Below, one piece after another: positions 46,478 through 55,596 of a DNA stretch of 64,000 bases. Origin of the DNA: Acinetobacter sp. CFCC 10889 (GTDB lineage: Bacteria; Pseudomonadota; Gammaproteobacteria; Pseudomonadales; Moraxellaceae); assembly GCF_003268395.1 (NCBI RefSeq), contig NZ_LQXQ01000015.1, positions 22,467 to 86,466 of the forward strand. Reading direction: 5' to 3'. The stretch's first letter is position 1. Each line of letters begins with the position of its first letter. The notes beneath the pieces are model-generated. The model did not search any database. It was not told where the DNA came from and worked only from the letters and a program-made list of their open reading frames with translations. The translations under genes were made by a program, and so were the position numbers.

Positions 46478-47401
46478 TCAGTCCACTTGCTGACGATACT
46501 GACTCGGGCTCATTTCAAATTGTTTTTTAAACGCTTGACTAAAGGCTGTTTCAGAAGAATAACCCACTTGATGCGCAATTTGTTGCACGCTGAGTTGACC
46601 TTGTTTTAAATATTGGCTTGCCAAACGCAAACGATGCTGTTGCAAATAGGCAAGCGGTGTTTCGCCCACGATTTGATTAAATAAATTGGCAAATTTTGAG
46701 CGGGACATGCAACATTGTTCAGCCAAACTTTCCACCGTCCAAGCGATCTCCGGCTGACTATGAATGACCGCCAGTGCATTAGATAGTTCAGGATGAATGA
46801 GGGCATTTAACCAATTATTTTGGTCTTGCAGTTGTTCAATATAATCACGTACACATTCGATCATCATAATACTGACAATATGATCCATGATTTTATTTTT
46901 ACCTGCCAAAGTTCGCTGTGTATCTGAGGCAACAAAATATAAACCAATACGTAACCATTCAGGTGCGGTATCACTCAACGCATTTTGGATGTGAATATAC
47001 GGCGGTAATGCATTTACCAATGGACGTGCCATAATCGCATTGAGATGGCAACGAACTGACAAAATTAAAGTTTTTTCAGAATCACCTTGTCCGAACTCGA
47101 TCGCATCTTGTCTTAAACCATCAAATAATGGCGCAAGGTCTAAAGCTTCAACAAAGCGATGGTCGAGCTGATTTGACACCGAATGTGTCAGTCCTGCGGG
47201 AATTAAAATCATATCCCCTGTATGTAATGTGATATTTAAATTTTTTGAAAATTGTAATTGTGCCTCACCATATAAAACGATGTGTGCAATGACAGCATCT
47301 TGTGCAATGCTTTGAAATGCCCAGTTCCCTTGAGCTTGCAAATAAAGATATTCCGAATGATTCAGGTGAATATCATCAAAAATTTTACTGAGTGCATCCA
47401 T
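46478..47401 (-). CDS. AraC-family regulator divergent from alkM
   Basis: A 307-residue regulator. The N terminus is a cupin-type ligand domain (VLYGEAQLQFSKNLNITLHTGDMILIPAGLTHSV, Cupin_6-like). The C terminus has two helix-turn-helix motifs, ending QIAHQVGYSSETAFSQAFKKQFEMSPSQYR. It is divergent from the alkane monooxygenase gene, with a 184-bp shared promoter region, as AlkR is from alkM in A. baylyi. It therefore probably activates alkM in response to alkanes. Whether it is AlkR itself or another AraC-type protein is inference from position. Confidence 0.85.
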   Translation of the reverse strand: MDALSKIFDDIHLNHSEYLYLQAQGNWAFQSIAQDAVIAHIVLYGEAQLQFSKNLNITLHTGDMILIPAGLTHSVSNQLDHRFVEALDLAPLFDGLRQDAIEFGQGDSEKTLILSVRCHLNAIMARPLVNALPPYIHIQNALSDTAPEWLRIGLYFVASDTQRTLAGKNKIMDHIVSIMMIECVRDYIEQLQDQNNWLNALIHPELSNALAVIHSQPEIAWTVESLAEQCCMSRSKFANLFNQIVGETPLAYLQQHRLRLASQYLKQGQLSVQQIAHQVGYSSETAFSQAFKKQFEMSPSQYRQQVD

Positions 47402-47585
47402 ATTGTTAAAAAGCTTTTAAAAATAAAGCATAAAAGTGATGTCGTTATTAAAACATGTGCGAAAAGGACAATCTCTAGCTTAAACAAGCCAAAGACTTTT
47501 GAATAGCATTTTTGGACGCTTACAACTGTTTTGATTGAGAAAATTTAGCAAAGATAAGCATAAGAAAGAAAAGGAAGAAAATACG

Positions 47586-48803
47586 ATGAATGCACCAGTC
47601 ACATTAAATGAACTGCAATTACAGGATGTATCAGCGAAAACTGTGTTGCAACTCGATAAAAAACGCTATTTGTGGGCAATTAGTCCAGCTTTACCTGTGA
47701 TCGGAATTGGGATTTTAGCAGGTTATCAGTTTGCACCGAAACCATTCAAAAAAATCTTTGCTTTGGGTGGACCGATTGTTTTACATATCATCATTCCAAC
47801 CATCGACACAATTGTAGGAAAAGACAACAATAATCCAACCGCAGAAGATATTAAATTACTTGAACAAGATCCTTATTATTCACGTTTAGTCAAAAGCTTT
47901 ATTCCGTTGCAATATCTTGCCAATATGTATGCTTGCTATCTGACCAGTCGTAAAACAACTTCGTTTATTGATAAAGTTTTACTAGGTGTTTCGATGGGTG
48001 CAATTAATGGTATTGCGATTAATACTGCGCATGAATTAAGTCATAAATCGAGCCGTATTGACCATATTTTATCGCATTTAGCGCTTGTTCCATCAGGTTA
48101 TAATCATTTCCGTATTGAACATCCATATGGGCATCATAAACGTGCGGCAACGCCTGAAGATCCTGCATCTTCACAAATGGGCGAAACTTTTTATGAGTTT
48201 TTACCACGGACGGTGATCGGTTCATTTAAATCTGCTATAGAAATCGAAACTCGCCGTTTAAAGCGTAAAGGTTTAGATTTTTGGTCAAAAGACAATGAAC
48301 TGTTGCAAGGGTGGGGCATGACAGCCACTTTTCATGCTTCGATGTTAAAATTATTTGGTCAATCGACATTACCGTATCTGATTACACAGTCGATCTATAG
48401 TATTAGTTTATTTGAAATTATTAACTATATTGAACATTATGGTTTACTGCGTCAAAAAGATGAAACGGGTAAATATGAACGGACTATGCCTGAACATAGT
48501 TGGAATAATAATAACATTGTGACCAATCTGTTTTTGTATCAGTTGCAACGCCATTCAGATCATCATGCTTATCCAACACGTCCGTTCCAAGCCTTGCGGC
48601 ATTTTGATGAAGCACCTGAATTGCCGAGTGGTTATGCGAGTATGTTATTACCTGCGTTGATTCCATCTTTATGGTTTAAGATGATGGACAAACGTGTATT
48701 TGAGCATTATAAAGGTGATTTAAATAAAGCCAATATTTATCCCAAACGCCGTGCAAAATTGTTTAAAAAATTTGCTGTGATTGATAAATTATTGAATAAA
48801 TAG
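47586..48803 (+). CDS. alkM: Alkane 1-monooxygenase
   Basis: A 405-residue membrane-bound non-haem di-iron enzyme that hydroxylates the terminal carbon of medium or long n-alkanes. The histidine boxes are present: HELSHKSS, EHPYGHHKRA, the NYIEHYGLLR motif and LQRHSDHHAYP. Several hydrophobic helices occur before the first box. I start it at ATG 47586 (MNAPVTLNEL) after an AGGA-rich stretch; the frame extends 17 codons upstream. Electrons would come from rubredoxin, encoded elsewhere. The regulator gene is divergent. Confidence 0.93.
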   Translation: MNAPVTLNELQLQDVSAKTVLQLDKKRYLWAISPALPVIGIGILAGYQFAPKPFKKIFALGGPIVLHIIIPTIDTIVGKDNNNPTAEDIKLLEQDPYYSRLVKSFIPLQYLANMYACYLTSRKTTSFIDKVLLGVSMGAINGIAINTAHELSHKSSRIDHILSHLALVPSGYNHFRIEHPYGHHKRAATPEDPASSQMGETFYEFLPRTVIGSFKSAIEIETRRLKRKGLDFWSKDNELLQGWGMTATFHASMLKLFGQSTLPYLITQSIYSISLFEIINYIEHYGLLRQKDETGKYERTMPEHSWNNNNIVTNLFLYQLQRHSDHHAYPTRPFQALRHFDEAPELPSGYASMLLPALIPSLWFKMMDKRVFEHYKGDLNKANIYPKRRAKLFKKFAVIDKLLNK

Positions 48804-48827
48804 TTTTATATTTTATGTGAATATAAA

Positions 48828-48857
48828 AGAGATTTACGAAAGTGAGTCTCTTTTTTA
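48828..48857 (+). terminator. Terminator after alkM
   Basis: AGAGATTTAC and GTGAGTCTCT pair (two wobbles) around a GAAA tetraloop (48828-48851), followed by six T. Confidence 0.85.
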
Positions 48858-49013
48858 TTTAGGAAATGATGCAGCATTTAAATCATAATTCTTTGTTTAG
48901 AATATCTCTATATAAATAAATGCTTTAAAATAGATCTGATCTAAAACTATGAAAATAAGAAATGAAAAATAGTCGCTGTTATTTATATCTTTAAGCAGTT
49001 TTATGGGGGAAAC

Positions 49014-49964
49014 ATGAATAAACCACTCCTAATCATTATGGGAATAGGTATCAGCATTATGGCTGTCAGATGTGCGAGTACCTATCATATCCCCGGAAAA
49101 TTACCTGAGGGCTGCATTTCACCGATTAAGGTTGATCCTAGTTTTAAAATCCCTATGGGACCTTATGGTTTACCTTATCGTGTCGGTAACTTAGGTGGTA
49201 AGCCTGTCATGCTAGGCGAAGAGTTTGATATGGCTGAATATTGCGATGATCCTACTATTACAGGTGAAAAAGGTTGGAAACGCTATGAGCGTCCAAAACG
49301 TAATTTTGACTCATCATTAACCAGTTTTTATTGGGATTTTAAATATACCACAGGGCTCATATTGGTAACTTATAGAGAAGCACCTCCACAAAGTGAACAA
49401 GAATATAAAGCTGAAAAAGATCAGCCTCATAATCAATGGGTGACAGTTGGGGTAAATGCGGGTACGCGTTATTATTACCGCGATCTTCATACCGTTTTTT
49501 TGAAGTATAGCATTGAGACAACTACTAAAACTCAGCAATATTTAGAAGCTTATAATTATAGAAGTGTAGTTGTTCCAACCCATAAAAAAGTTTTTGGCTT
49601 AGAAGAATATGTTGCTCATCCTGAATGGGTAAAAGATAGCAAATATTATAATGTTTATAGAGATACTTTTGATATTTATGTGCAAAAAAATAGCCAAGGC
49701 AGAGTAATAACTATGATTAGGTGTAATAACGATCAACCAAACAAGTGGAATTATAGATGTGATATGCAATGGTCGCTTGAACCTTATATGAATAAAGTCT
49801 TTTTGGAGGCGCGTTTTTCTCGCGTACATTTAAAAGATTGGCAAATCATTAAACAACAGTCCGAAAAAATATTAAAAAGTACAGTGGTCGATCCTAAAAC
49901 TTTTAAATTTATTCATCCATACTATCAGCAAACGGTTAAAGAACAAAAATCCCCAAAAGATTGA
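49014..49964 (+). CDS. Hypothetical protein, possible lipoprotein
   Basis: A 316-residue protein with an N-terminal hydrophobic segment. The segment ends in AVRCAS at residue 20, which could be an atypical lipobox with Arg before the Cys. The remainder is hydrophilic and Tyr-rich (YRDLHTVFLKYSIETTTKTQQY), with a late RCNNDQPNKWNYRCDM containing two cysteines. I do not recognise the family. It is probably envelope-associated. A terminator overlaps its last codons. Confidence 0.55.
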   Translation: MNKPLLIIMGIGISIMAVRCASTYHIPGKLPEGCISPIKVDPSFKIPMGPYGLPYRVGNLGGKPVMLGEEFDMAEYCDDPTITGEKGWKRYERPKRNFDSSLTSFYWDFKYTTGLILVTYREAPPQSEQEYKAEKDQPHNQWVTVGVNAGTRYYYRDLHTVFLKYSIETTTKTQQYLEAYNYRSVVVPTHKKVFGLEEYVAHPEWVKDSKYYNVYRDTFDIYVQKNSQGRVITMIRCNNDQPNKWNYRCDMQWSLEPYMNKVFLEARFSRVHLKDWQIIKQQSEKILKSTVVDPKTFKFIHPYYQQTVKEQKSPKD

Positions 49965-49986
49965 TCTTATGGGGATTTGAGTTTTA
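49948..49986 (+). terminator. Terminator overlapping the end of the preceding gene
   Basis: AAATCCCCA (49948-49956, within the last codons) pairs with TGGGGATTT (49970-49978), followed by GAGTTTTATTT. Confidence 0.75.
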
Positions 49987-50014
49987 TTTCAGTATTTATT
50001 ACGAAAATAAAATA

Positions 50015-51544
50015 TTATTTTTCTACAATCGCTGTTACGCCTTGACCGCCCGCAGCACAGATCGACACTAAAATCTTACCTGAACCTTTTTGGTTTAAGA
50101 TTTTTGCAGCAGTTGCCAAAATACGACCACCTGTTGCAGCAAATGGATGACCCGCAGCAAGCGAAGAACCATTGATATTAAGTTTAGCCATATCAATTGA
50201 ACCTAAAGGTGCATCTAAACCTAAACGCTCTTTACAGAATTTTGGATCTTCCCAAGCTTTTAATGTAGATAAAACTTGTGATGCAAATGCTTCGTGGATT
50301 TCATAATAATCAAAATCTTGTAGTTTCATGTTTGCACGTTCAAGCATACGAGGAACTGCATAAGCAGGTGCCATCAATAAGCCTTCTTTTTTACCCACAA
50401 AGTCAACCGCAGCAGTTTCAGAGAATGACAAATATGCCAATACTTCATGACCATTTGCTTTTGCCCATTCTTCAGAAGCTAAAAGCACAACAGAAGCACC
50501 ATCAGTTAACGGCGTAGAGTTGCCTGCTGTCATAGTTGCATTGTCGCCTTTACCAAAAGCAGGCTTTAATTTTGCAAGTTTTTCTACAGAAGAATCCGCA
50601 CGTAAGTTGTTATCACGCTCAAGACCCATAAATGGTGTCATTAAGTCATCAAAGAAACCATCTTCGTAAGCTTTTGCCATTTTTTGATGTGAAGATGCAG
50701 CAAGTTGGTCTTGTGCTTCACGAGAGATGCCCCACTCAAGCGCAGTAATCGCTTGGTGATCACCCATTGATAAACCAGTACGTGGTTCACCATTTTTTGG
50801 TGCATCAAGTAAATCTTTGACATTAATCTTGGTTAATGCTTTAAGGCGATCTTTACCTGTTTTTGCAATGTTCAGTTCAAGTAAGGCTTTACGTAAACCA
50901 TCACCAAATGCAATCGGTGCATCAGATGTTGTATCTACACCACCTGCGATTCCGACTTCAATTTGACCTAAAGCAATTTTGTTCGCCACAGCAAAAGCTG
51001 CTTGTAAGCCAGTACCACACGCTTGTTGTAGATCATAAGCAGGGGTTTCTGGTGCAAGTTGTGTATTTAAAACACATTCACGTGTCATGTTGAAGTCACG
51101 GCTATGTTTAAGTACTGCACCAGCCACTACTTCACCTAAGCGTTGATCTTGTAATTTATAGCGTTCAACCAAGCCATTTAATGCTGCTGTAAGCATGTCA
51201 ATGTTGGTTGCTTTGAAATAAGCGCCATTTGAACGTGCAAACGGAATGCGGTTACCACCAATAATTGCAACACGGCGAATAGTATTTTGACTCATAATTT
51301 TTCCCTGTGGAACAGATGTTTGTGTCGTTGTTGGAGATACAACTGGATCAGCTTTTTGCGATGTAGTCGCAGTTGATTTACGTGCAGTAGGTGCGTTAGA
51401 ACGGCGTGGTTTACTCGTACTGTGAGTAGAACGTGTAGCAGTTGTCGTACTTTTGTTGGTACGTGCACGCGGTTTTGATGTATTTGACACTTCTTCTGAC
51501 GTAGAATTTTGAACTGTTGGATTTTCTTGAGTTGTTTTGCTCAT
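50015..51544 (-). CDS. Thiolase (acetyl-CoA C-acyltransferase) with a Ser/Thr/Lys-rich N-terminal extension
   Basis: The thiolase core begins near residue 84 with MSQNTIRRVAIIGG. Catalytic residues are visible: Cys in QQACGTGLQ, His in EIHEAFASQ and GHPFAATGGR, and the second Cys in VSICAAGGQG. The first 83 residues are a disordered, basic, Ser/Thr/Pro-rich tail with TSKPRARTNKS and STSKPRRSNAPTARKS, like histone H1 or phasin tails. The internal ATG at 51295 has its own AGGG seven bases upstream, so a short form may also be made. The gene is divergent from a FabG4-like gene and belongs with the MaoC gene by function. It resembles FadA2/FadI-type thiolases. Confidence 0.88.
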   Translation of the reverse strand: MSKTTQENPTVQNSTSEEVSNTSKPRARTNKSTTTATRSTHSTSKPRRSNAPTARKSTATTSQKADPVVSPTTTQTSVPQGKIMSQNTIRRVAIIGGNRIPFARSNGAYFKATNIDMLTAALNGLVERYKLQDQRLGEVVAGAVLKHSRDFNMTRECVLNTQLAPETPAYDLQQACGTGLQAAFAVANKIALGQIEVGIAGGVDTTSDAPIAFGDGLRKALLELNIAKTGKDRLKALTKINVKDLLDAPKNGEPRTGLSMGDHQAITALEWGISREAQDQLAASSHQKMAKAYEDGFFDDLMTPFMGLERDNNLRADSSVEKLAKLKPAFGKGDNATMTAGNSTPLTDGASVVLLASEEWAKANGHEVLAYLSFSETAAVDFVGKKEGLLMAPAYAVPRMLERANMKLQDFDYYEIHEAFASQVLSTLKAWEDPKFCKERLGLDAPLGSIDMAKLNINGSSLAAGHPFAATGGRILATAAKILNQKGSGKILVSICAAGGQGVTAIVEK

Positions 51545-51616
51545 AAGGCTTTTCCAAGCATGTGGCTAATCTTCTTGTATATAACATTATCATAATTACT
51601 GAGTTGCTGAATTGAC

Positions 51617-51686
51617 TATAATGACATTTGCCAATACATTCAGGTCAAGACATGTCGCGTTCAACTCAAGTATTATTTAGTTGAAC
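51617..51686. promoter_or_regulatory. Divergent promoter region with an 8-bp inverted repeat
   Basis: Between the thiolase and FabG-like genes lie a TATAAT element (51617-51622) and a perfect inverted repeat GTTCAACT/AGTTGAAC (51659-51666 and 51679-51686) with a 12-base spacer. A regulator could control both divergent units from this site. The regulator is unknown. Confidence 0.4.
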
Positions 51687-51785
51687 CAGAATAAGCCTAT
51701 TAAAATATAAGTATCTGAGATTACACTGAAGTTAATCGATACCTACAGGTTTATTGAAAAATTTATTTACAGAGAGATTATTACC

Positions 51786-53177
51786 ATGACTGATCAATAC
51801 CAAGCATTTTCTAAATCCCCAATTGGTAAATTTGTCATCAAAAATTTGGGTTTACCTTCACCACTTGCTTTAGATCGTTTTGAATCAGCAACACCAGTAA
51901 TTAAAGGTGCTGTTTTGCTTGGCGCTGCACCAAATAGTTTGTTTTCAAGTGAAATTGCACAAATTTTAAGTAATATTCACGCAAATAGTTATGTGGGTAA
52001 TAATGTTGAACTACAACAAGATGCGGCAAAAGTAGGCTTAACTGTGGGTGCGTTTAACGAAGGCGATAAAGAGTCTAAGTTTAAAGCTGTCGTTTTTGAT
52101 GCTTCAGGTATTCAAAATTCAGAAGACTTGATCGAATTGCATAAATTCTTCAATCCAATCGCACGCCAAATCCAAAACTCTGGTCGTGTGATCGTGATTG
52201 GTTTAACGCCTGAAACTGCACCTACCGTAAAACAAGCAATTGCACAACGTGCGCTGGAAGGTTTTGTAAAGGCAGTCGGTAAAGAATTTAAAAAAGGCAT
52301 TGCTGCTGATTTAATTCTTGTCGATGCGGATGCAGCGAAGAATTTAGAATCTTCTTTACGTTTTCTGATTTCTCCACGTTCAGCATATGTGTCTGGTCAA
52401 GTGATCCATGTATCGAAAGCACAAGTACTTGATGTAGATTGGGCAAAACCACTTGCAGGCAAAACTGCATTAGTTACAGGTGCGAGTCGTGGAATCGGTG
52501 AAGCAATTGCACATGTATTAGCACGAGATGGCGCACATGTGATTTGTTTAGATGTACCACAACAACAAGCAGATCTTGACCGTGTTGCAAGTGAAATCGG
52601 TGGTTCAACATTAGCGATTGATATTACCGCAGCAGATGCTGGTGAGAAAATCAAAACTGCTGCGGCTGCACAAGGTGGCTTAGATGTTATCGTACACAAT
52701 GCAGGTGTAACACGTGACAAGACTTTGGCAAATATGAAGCCTGAAATGTGGAATCTTGTGATTAACATTAACTTGTCTGCAGCAGAACGTATTAATGATT
52801 ATTTGTTATCCAACAATGGTCTAAATGCCAATGGTCGTATTGTATGTGTATCCTCTATTTCAGGGATTGCAGGTAATTTGGGTCAGACTAACTACGCTGC
52901 TTCTAAAGCAGGTGTGATTGGTTTGGTGAAATTTACTGCGCCAATCTTAAAAGAAGGTATTACCATTAATGCAGTTGCGCCAGGTTTCATTGAAACACAA
53001 ATGACTGCTGCGATTCCATTTGCGATCCGTGAAGCAGGTCGCCGTATGAACTCAATGAGTCAAGGTGGTCAACCTGTTGATGTTGCTGAAACGATTGCAC
53101 TATTTGCAGCAACTGCATCTACAGGTTTAAATGGTAACGTAGTGCGTGTATGTGGTCAAAGCTTGTTAGGGGCTTAA
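51786..53177 (+). CDS. High-molecular-weight 3-oxoacyl reductase (FabG4-like)
   Basis: A 463-residue short-chain reductase. The C-terminal domain (about 220-463) is a canonical ketoreductase with the NADH/NADPH loop TGASRGIGEAIA, VHNAGVTRD, the catalytic Ser in SSISGIAG and Tyr-Lys in NYAASKAG. The N-terminal 215 residues form a second, degenerate Rossmann or flavodoxin-like domain, as in the mycobacterial FabG4 (high-molecular-weight FabG). It reduces 3-oxoacyl-CoA or -ACP. It is divergent from a thiolase and followed by a MaoC hydratase, the same set as fadA2-fabG4-htdX in mycobacteria. Confidence 0.87.
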   Translation: MTDQYQAFSKSPIGKFVIKNLGLPSPLALDRFESATPVIKGAVLLGAAPNSLFSSEIAQILSNIHANSYVGNNVELQQDAAKVGLTVGAFNEGDKESKFKAVVFDASGIQNSEDLIELHKFFNPIARQIQNSGRVIVIGLTPETAPTVKQAIAQRALEGFVKAVGKEFKKGIAADLILVDADAAKNLESSLRFLISPRSAYVSGQVIHVSKAQVLDVDWAKPLAGKTALVTGASRGIGEAIAHVLARDGAHVICLDVPQQQADLDRVASEIGGSTLAIDITAADAGEKIKTAAAAQGGLDVIVHNAGVTRDKTLANMKPEMWNLVININLSAAERINDYLLSNNGLNANGRIVCVSSISGIAGNLGQTNYAASKAGVIGLVKFTAPILKEGITINAVAPGFIETQMTAAIPFAIREAGRRMNSMSQGGQPVDVAETIALFAATASTGLNGNVVRVCGQSLLGA

Positions 53178-53180
53178 TCA

Positions 53181-53250
53181 AGATCCCCCTAAGTCCCCCT
53201 TTGTAAAGGGGGGCTCCTTCCTTTAGTAAAGGGAGGTTGGGAGGGATTTA
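53181..53250. repeat. Palindromic repeat element (MITE- or REP-like)
   Basis: A G/C-rich block contrasts with the AT-rich surroundings. It holds two hairpins, CCCCCTTT/AAAGGGGG (53195-53212) and CCTTT/AAAGG extended by flanking pyrimidine/purine tracts (53215-53236). The ends GATCCCCCTAA and TTGGGAGGGATTT resemble inverted terminal repeats. Similar short palindromic elements are scattered through many bacterial genomes; mobility is inferred. It sits between the FabG-like and MaoC genes. Confidence 0.65.
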
Positions 53251-53335
53251 AAGAATAAACGTCCAACTTTCTTCTTAGTGTTTGCTAAGGAGAAGGAATC
53301 CATCAGATAGATTAGAAAAATTTCAAAGGTCTAGT

Positions 53336-54190
53336 ATGAATACTCGCCATTTTAGTCAACTTCCAAAACCTTATGTGGCTTATGGTAAAGTCATTAAAGG
53401 CTTAATCATTAAAAAGCCGAAAGGTGAAAAAGTGCTACCACAAGTTGAATATGTGGTGGATTCTTTGCAAGTGGATCAGCAACATTTAAAAGCTTATAAC
53501 GAAGTTTGTGGCTTTAAAAATAACGGTTATACCCCAGCGATTTATTTGGCAGTGTTGTCACAAAGTCTACAAATGCACATGATGACGACAGAAGCATTTC
53601 CATTTGCGATTTTAGGTTTGGTACATATTCGTAACCAGATCAAGCAAACGCGTAAAATCGGGGTGAATGAAAAGCTCACATTGTCATGCGCATTTGGTGA
53701 AGTAAAACCACATGATAAGGGTGTGCAATTTGACTTTATTACTACAGCAAAAGTGGGTAATGAAGTGGTGATGGAGGGCTTAACTACCTATTTATCACGT
53801 CAAAAAACGGATGGTTCAGCAGTTGAAAAAGCCAAAGAAAGCACAGTGCCTGATTATCAAGTACAAGCCGTGTGGAATGTGGCTGAAAATACAGGTCGCC
53901 GTTATGCAAAAACATCGGGTGACTTTAACTTGATCCATGTGCATGCATTGACAGCAAAAGCTTTTGGTTTTAAACAGGCGATTGCGCATGGGATGTGGAG
54001 TAAAGCACGTGCATTGGCAAGTTTAAATTTACCAGAAGCTTATGAAGCTGATGTATATTTTAAACTTCCAATGTTCCTGCCTTCAAAAGTTGAGTTTTTG
54101 ACAGCGCAGCAAGGTCAAGTGACTGATTTTCTAATTAGAAATGAAAAATCACAAAAACCGCATGTTTCAGGTGTAGTTAAAGCACAATAA
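53336..54190 (+). CDS. MaoC-family (R)-specific enoyl hydratase, HtdX-like
   Basis: A 284-residue double-hot-dog protein. The C-terminal half carries the hydratase 2 motif with D-F-N-x-I-H in TSGDFNLIHVHALTAKAFG, followed by QAIAHGMWSKARAL. The N-terminal half is the degenerate hot-dog. It hydrates or dehydrates 3-hydroxyacyl thioesters. ATG 53336 follows AAAGG by six bases. It is downstream of the FabG4-like reductase, and the pair resembles fabG4-htdX in mycobacteria, so both probably act on the same acyl chain. Confidence 0.85.
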   Translation: MNTRHFSQLPKPYVAYGKVIKGLIIKKPKGEKVLPQVEYVVDSLQVDQQHLKAYNEVCGFKNNGYTPAIYLAVLSQSLQMHMMTTEAFPFAILGLVHIRNQIKQTRKIGVNEKLTLSCAFGEVKPHDKGVQFDFITTAKVGNEVVMEGLTTYLSRQKTDGSAVEKAKESTVPDYQVQAVWNVAENTGRRYAKTSGDFNLIHVHALTAKAFGFKQAIAHGMWSKARALASLNLPEAYEADVYFKLPMFLPSKVEFLTAQQGQVTDFLIRNEKSQKPHVSGVVKAQ

Positions 54191-54209
54191 AATCAAATAA
54201 GATAGAAAG

Positions 54210-54239
54210 CCTAAGTCGTGATGATTTAGGTTTTTTTTT
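54210..54239 (+). terminator. Terminator after the MaoC gene
   Basis: CCTAAGTC and GATTTAGG (54210-54230, one wobble) form the stem, followed by nine T. Confidence 0.85.
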
Positions 54240-54266
54240 GAGTGAAATAAAAATAAGGGTTTGAGC

Positions 54267-55528
54267 ATGAGTGCGATTAAGGAAATTATATTTGCGGATA
54301 AGAAAAACTATCAAGGTGATGTTGATGAGCGTTTTCAAGATTTAGCAGAACAATTCAGTCGTTTACAAGATGGTCGTGCCCAATTTGGTGGTGCTGCATT
54401 GGTGGTTTATTTTCAGGGTAAAAAAGTTGTTGATATTTTTACAGGAAAAAAATCAGAAACAGAAAATTGGTCAGCAGAAACTTTATCAGTGTGTTATTCC
54501 ACGGGTAAAGGGGTTTTAGCTACCCTTGCGCACATTATTGTTAGCGAAGGTTTTGTGGATTATGACACGCCAATTATAAAATATTGGCCTGAATTTGGGA
54601 AAAATGGTAAAGATAAAATGACTTTACGTCATATTCTGAGCCATCAAAGTGGTATGTTCGATATTCGTAATACCATTGAGCATGCTAAAGAAATGGCTGA
54701 TTGGCAGCATATGCTCAAAGTTATGGAACAGGTAACTCCACGTTTTCAAATCGGTGAAGATATTGCTTATCAAGCCTTAACATTTGGTTGGTTAGTGGGT
54801 GGTGTGTTAGAAAAAGCCACAGGACAACCCTTAAAATGGTTAATGCAAAAATATTTAATAGACCCTTTAGCACTCGATGGTGCATATTTTGGTGTACCGA
54901 GTTCGGCATTGCCACAAGTGGCAAGACTGATTCCAAAAGCACAAAAGCAAGCGGCTGAACAGGCTGCCAAACCGAAAAATCATAAGAAAAAATCTAACAT
55001 TTCTTTTTCAGATAAGATCATTGAATTGAGTGGGCAAAATCCACAAGACTTTTGGATGCAATGGTGCCAAAAAGTATGAAGGAGTTTAGTTTCTTTAGTG
55101 ATGAGGGATTGCAAGCCATTATTCCTGCTGCAAATGGTGTGTTTACAGCAAATAGTTTGGCAAAAATTTATGCCATGCTTGCCAATAATGGTGTGTGGAA
55201 TGATCAAGTTCTGATTAAATCAGAAGTATTTGCTGAATTAAGCCAGATTCAATCGATCAAGCGTGATCGAGTGATGCCGATTCCAATGAAGTGGCGCTTA
55301 GGTTATCACCGTGTAATTACGATGGGTAAGCGTGTGAAAAAAGGTTTTGGGCATATTGGTTATAATGGTTCAGGCGCTTGGTGTGATCCACAACGTGAAC
55401 TGAGTTTTGCTTATACGCATAACTTTGCCATTGGTTCTATTACAGGGGATTATCGTCTATGGGGTTTGTCGCAAGAGGCTTTACGCTGTGCAGATGCTGA
55501 GTTGAAAGGAAGTAAGGGGTGGTTCTAA
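54267..55528 (+). pseudogene. Serine hydrolase (class C beta-lactamase-like), frameshifted
   Basis: The protein belongs to the beta-lactamase-related serine hydrolase/esterase family. The S-x-x-K motif is STGKGV, the second motif is probably YQALTFGW, and the H-x-G motif is HIGYNGSG. The first frame runs 54267-55079 and the second 55052-55528. They overlap out of frame. Adding one T to the TTTT run at 55050-55053 would restore a single frame of about 420 residues reading QDFLDAMVPKSM. The conserved motifs fall on both sides. It is either a recent loss or a homopolymer error. ATG 54267 follows AAGGG. Confidence 0.75.
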
Positions 55529-55596
55529 TATTATAATATTTCAAATATTGTCTTATTCATGATAATTTAGAGCGCTTTCATCTTCTCATTTTTATT

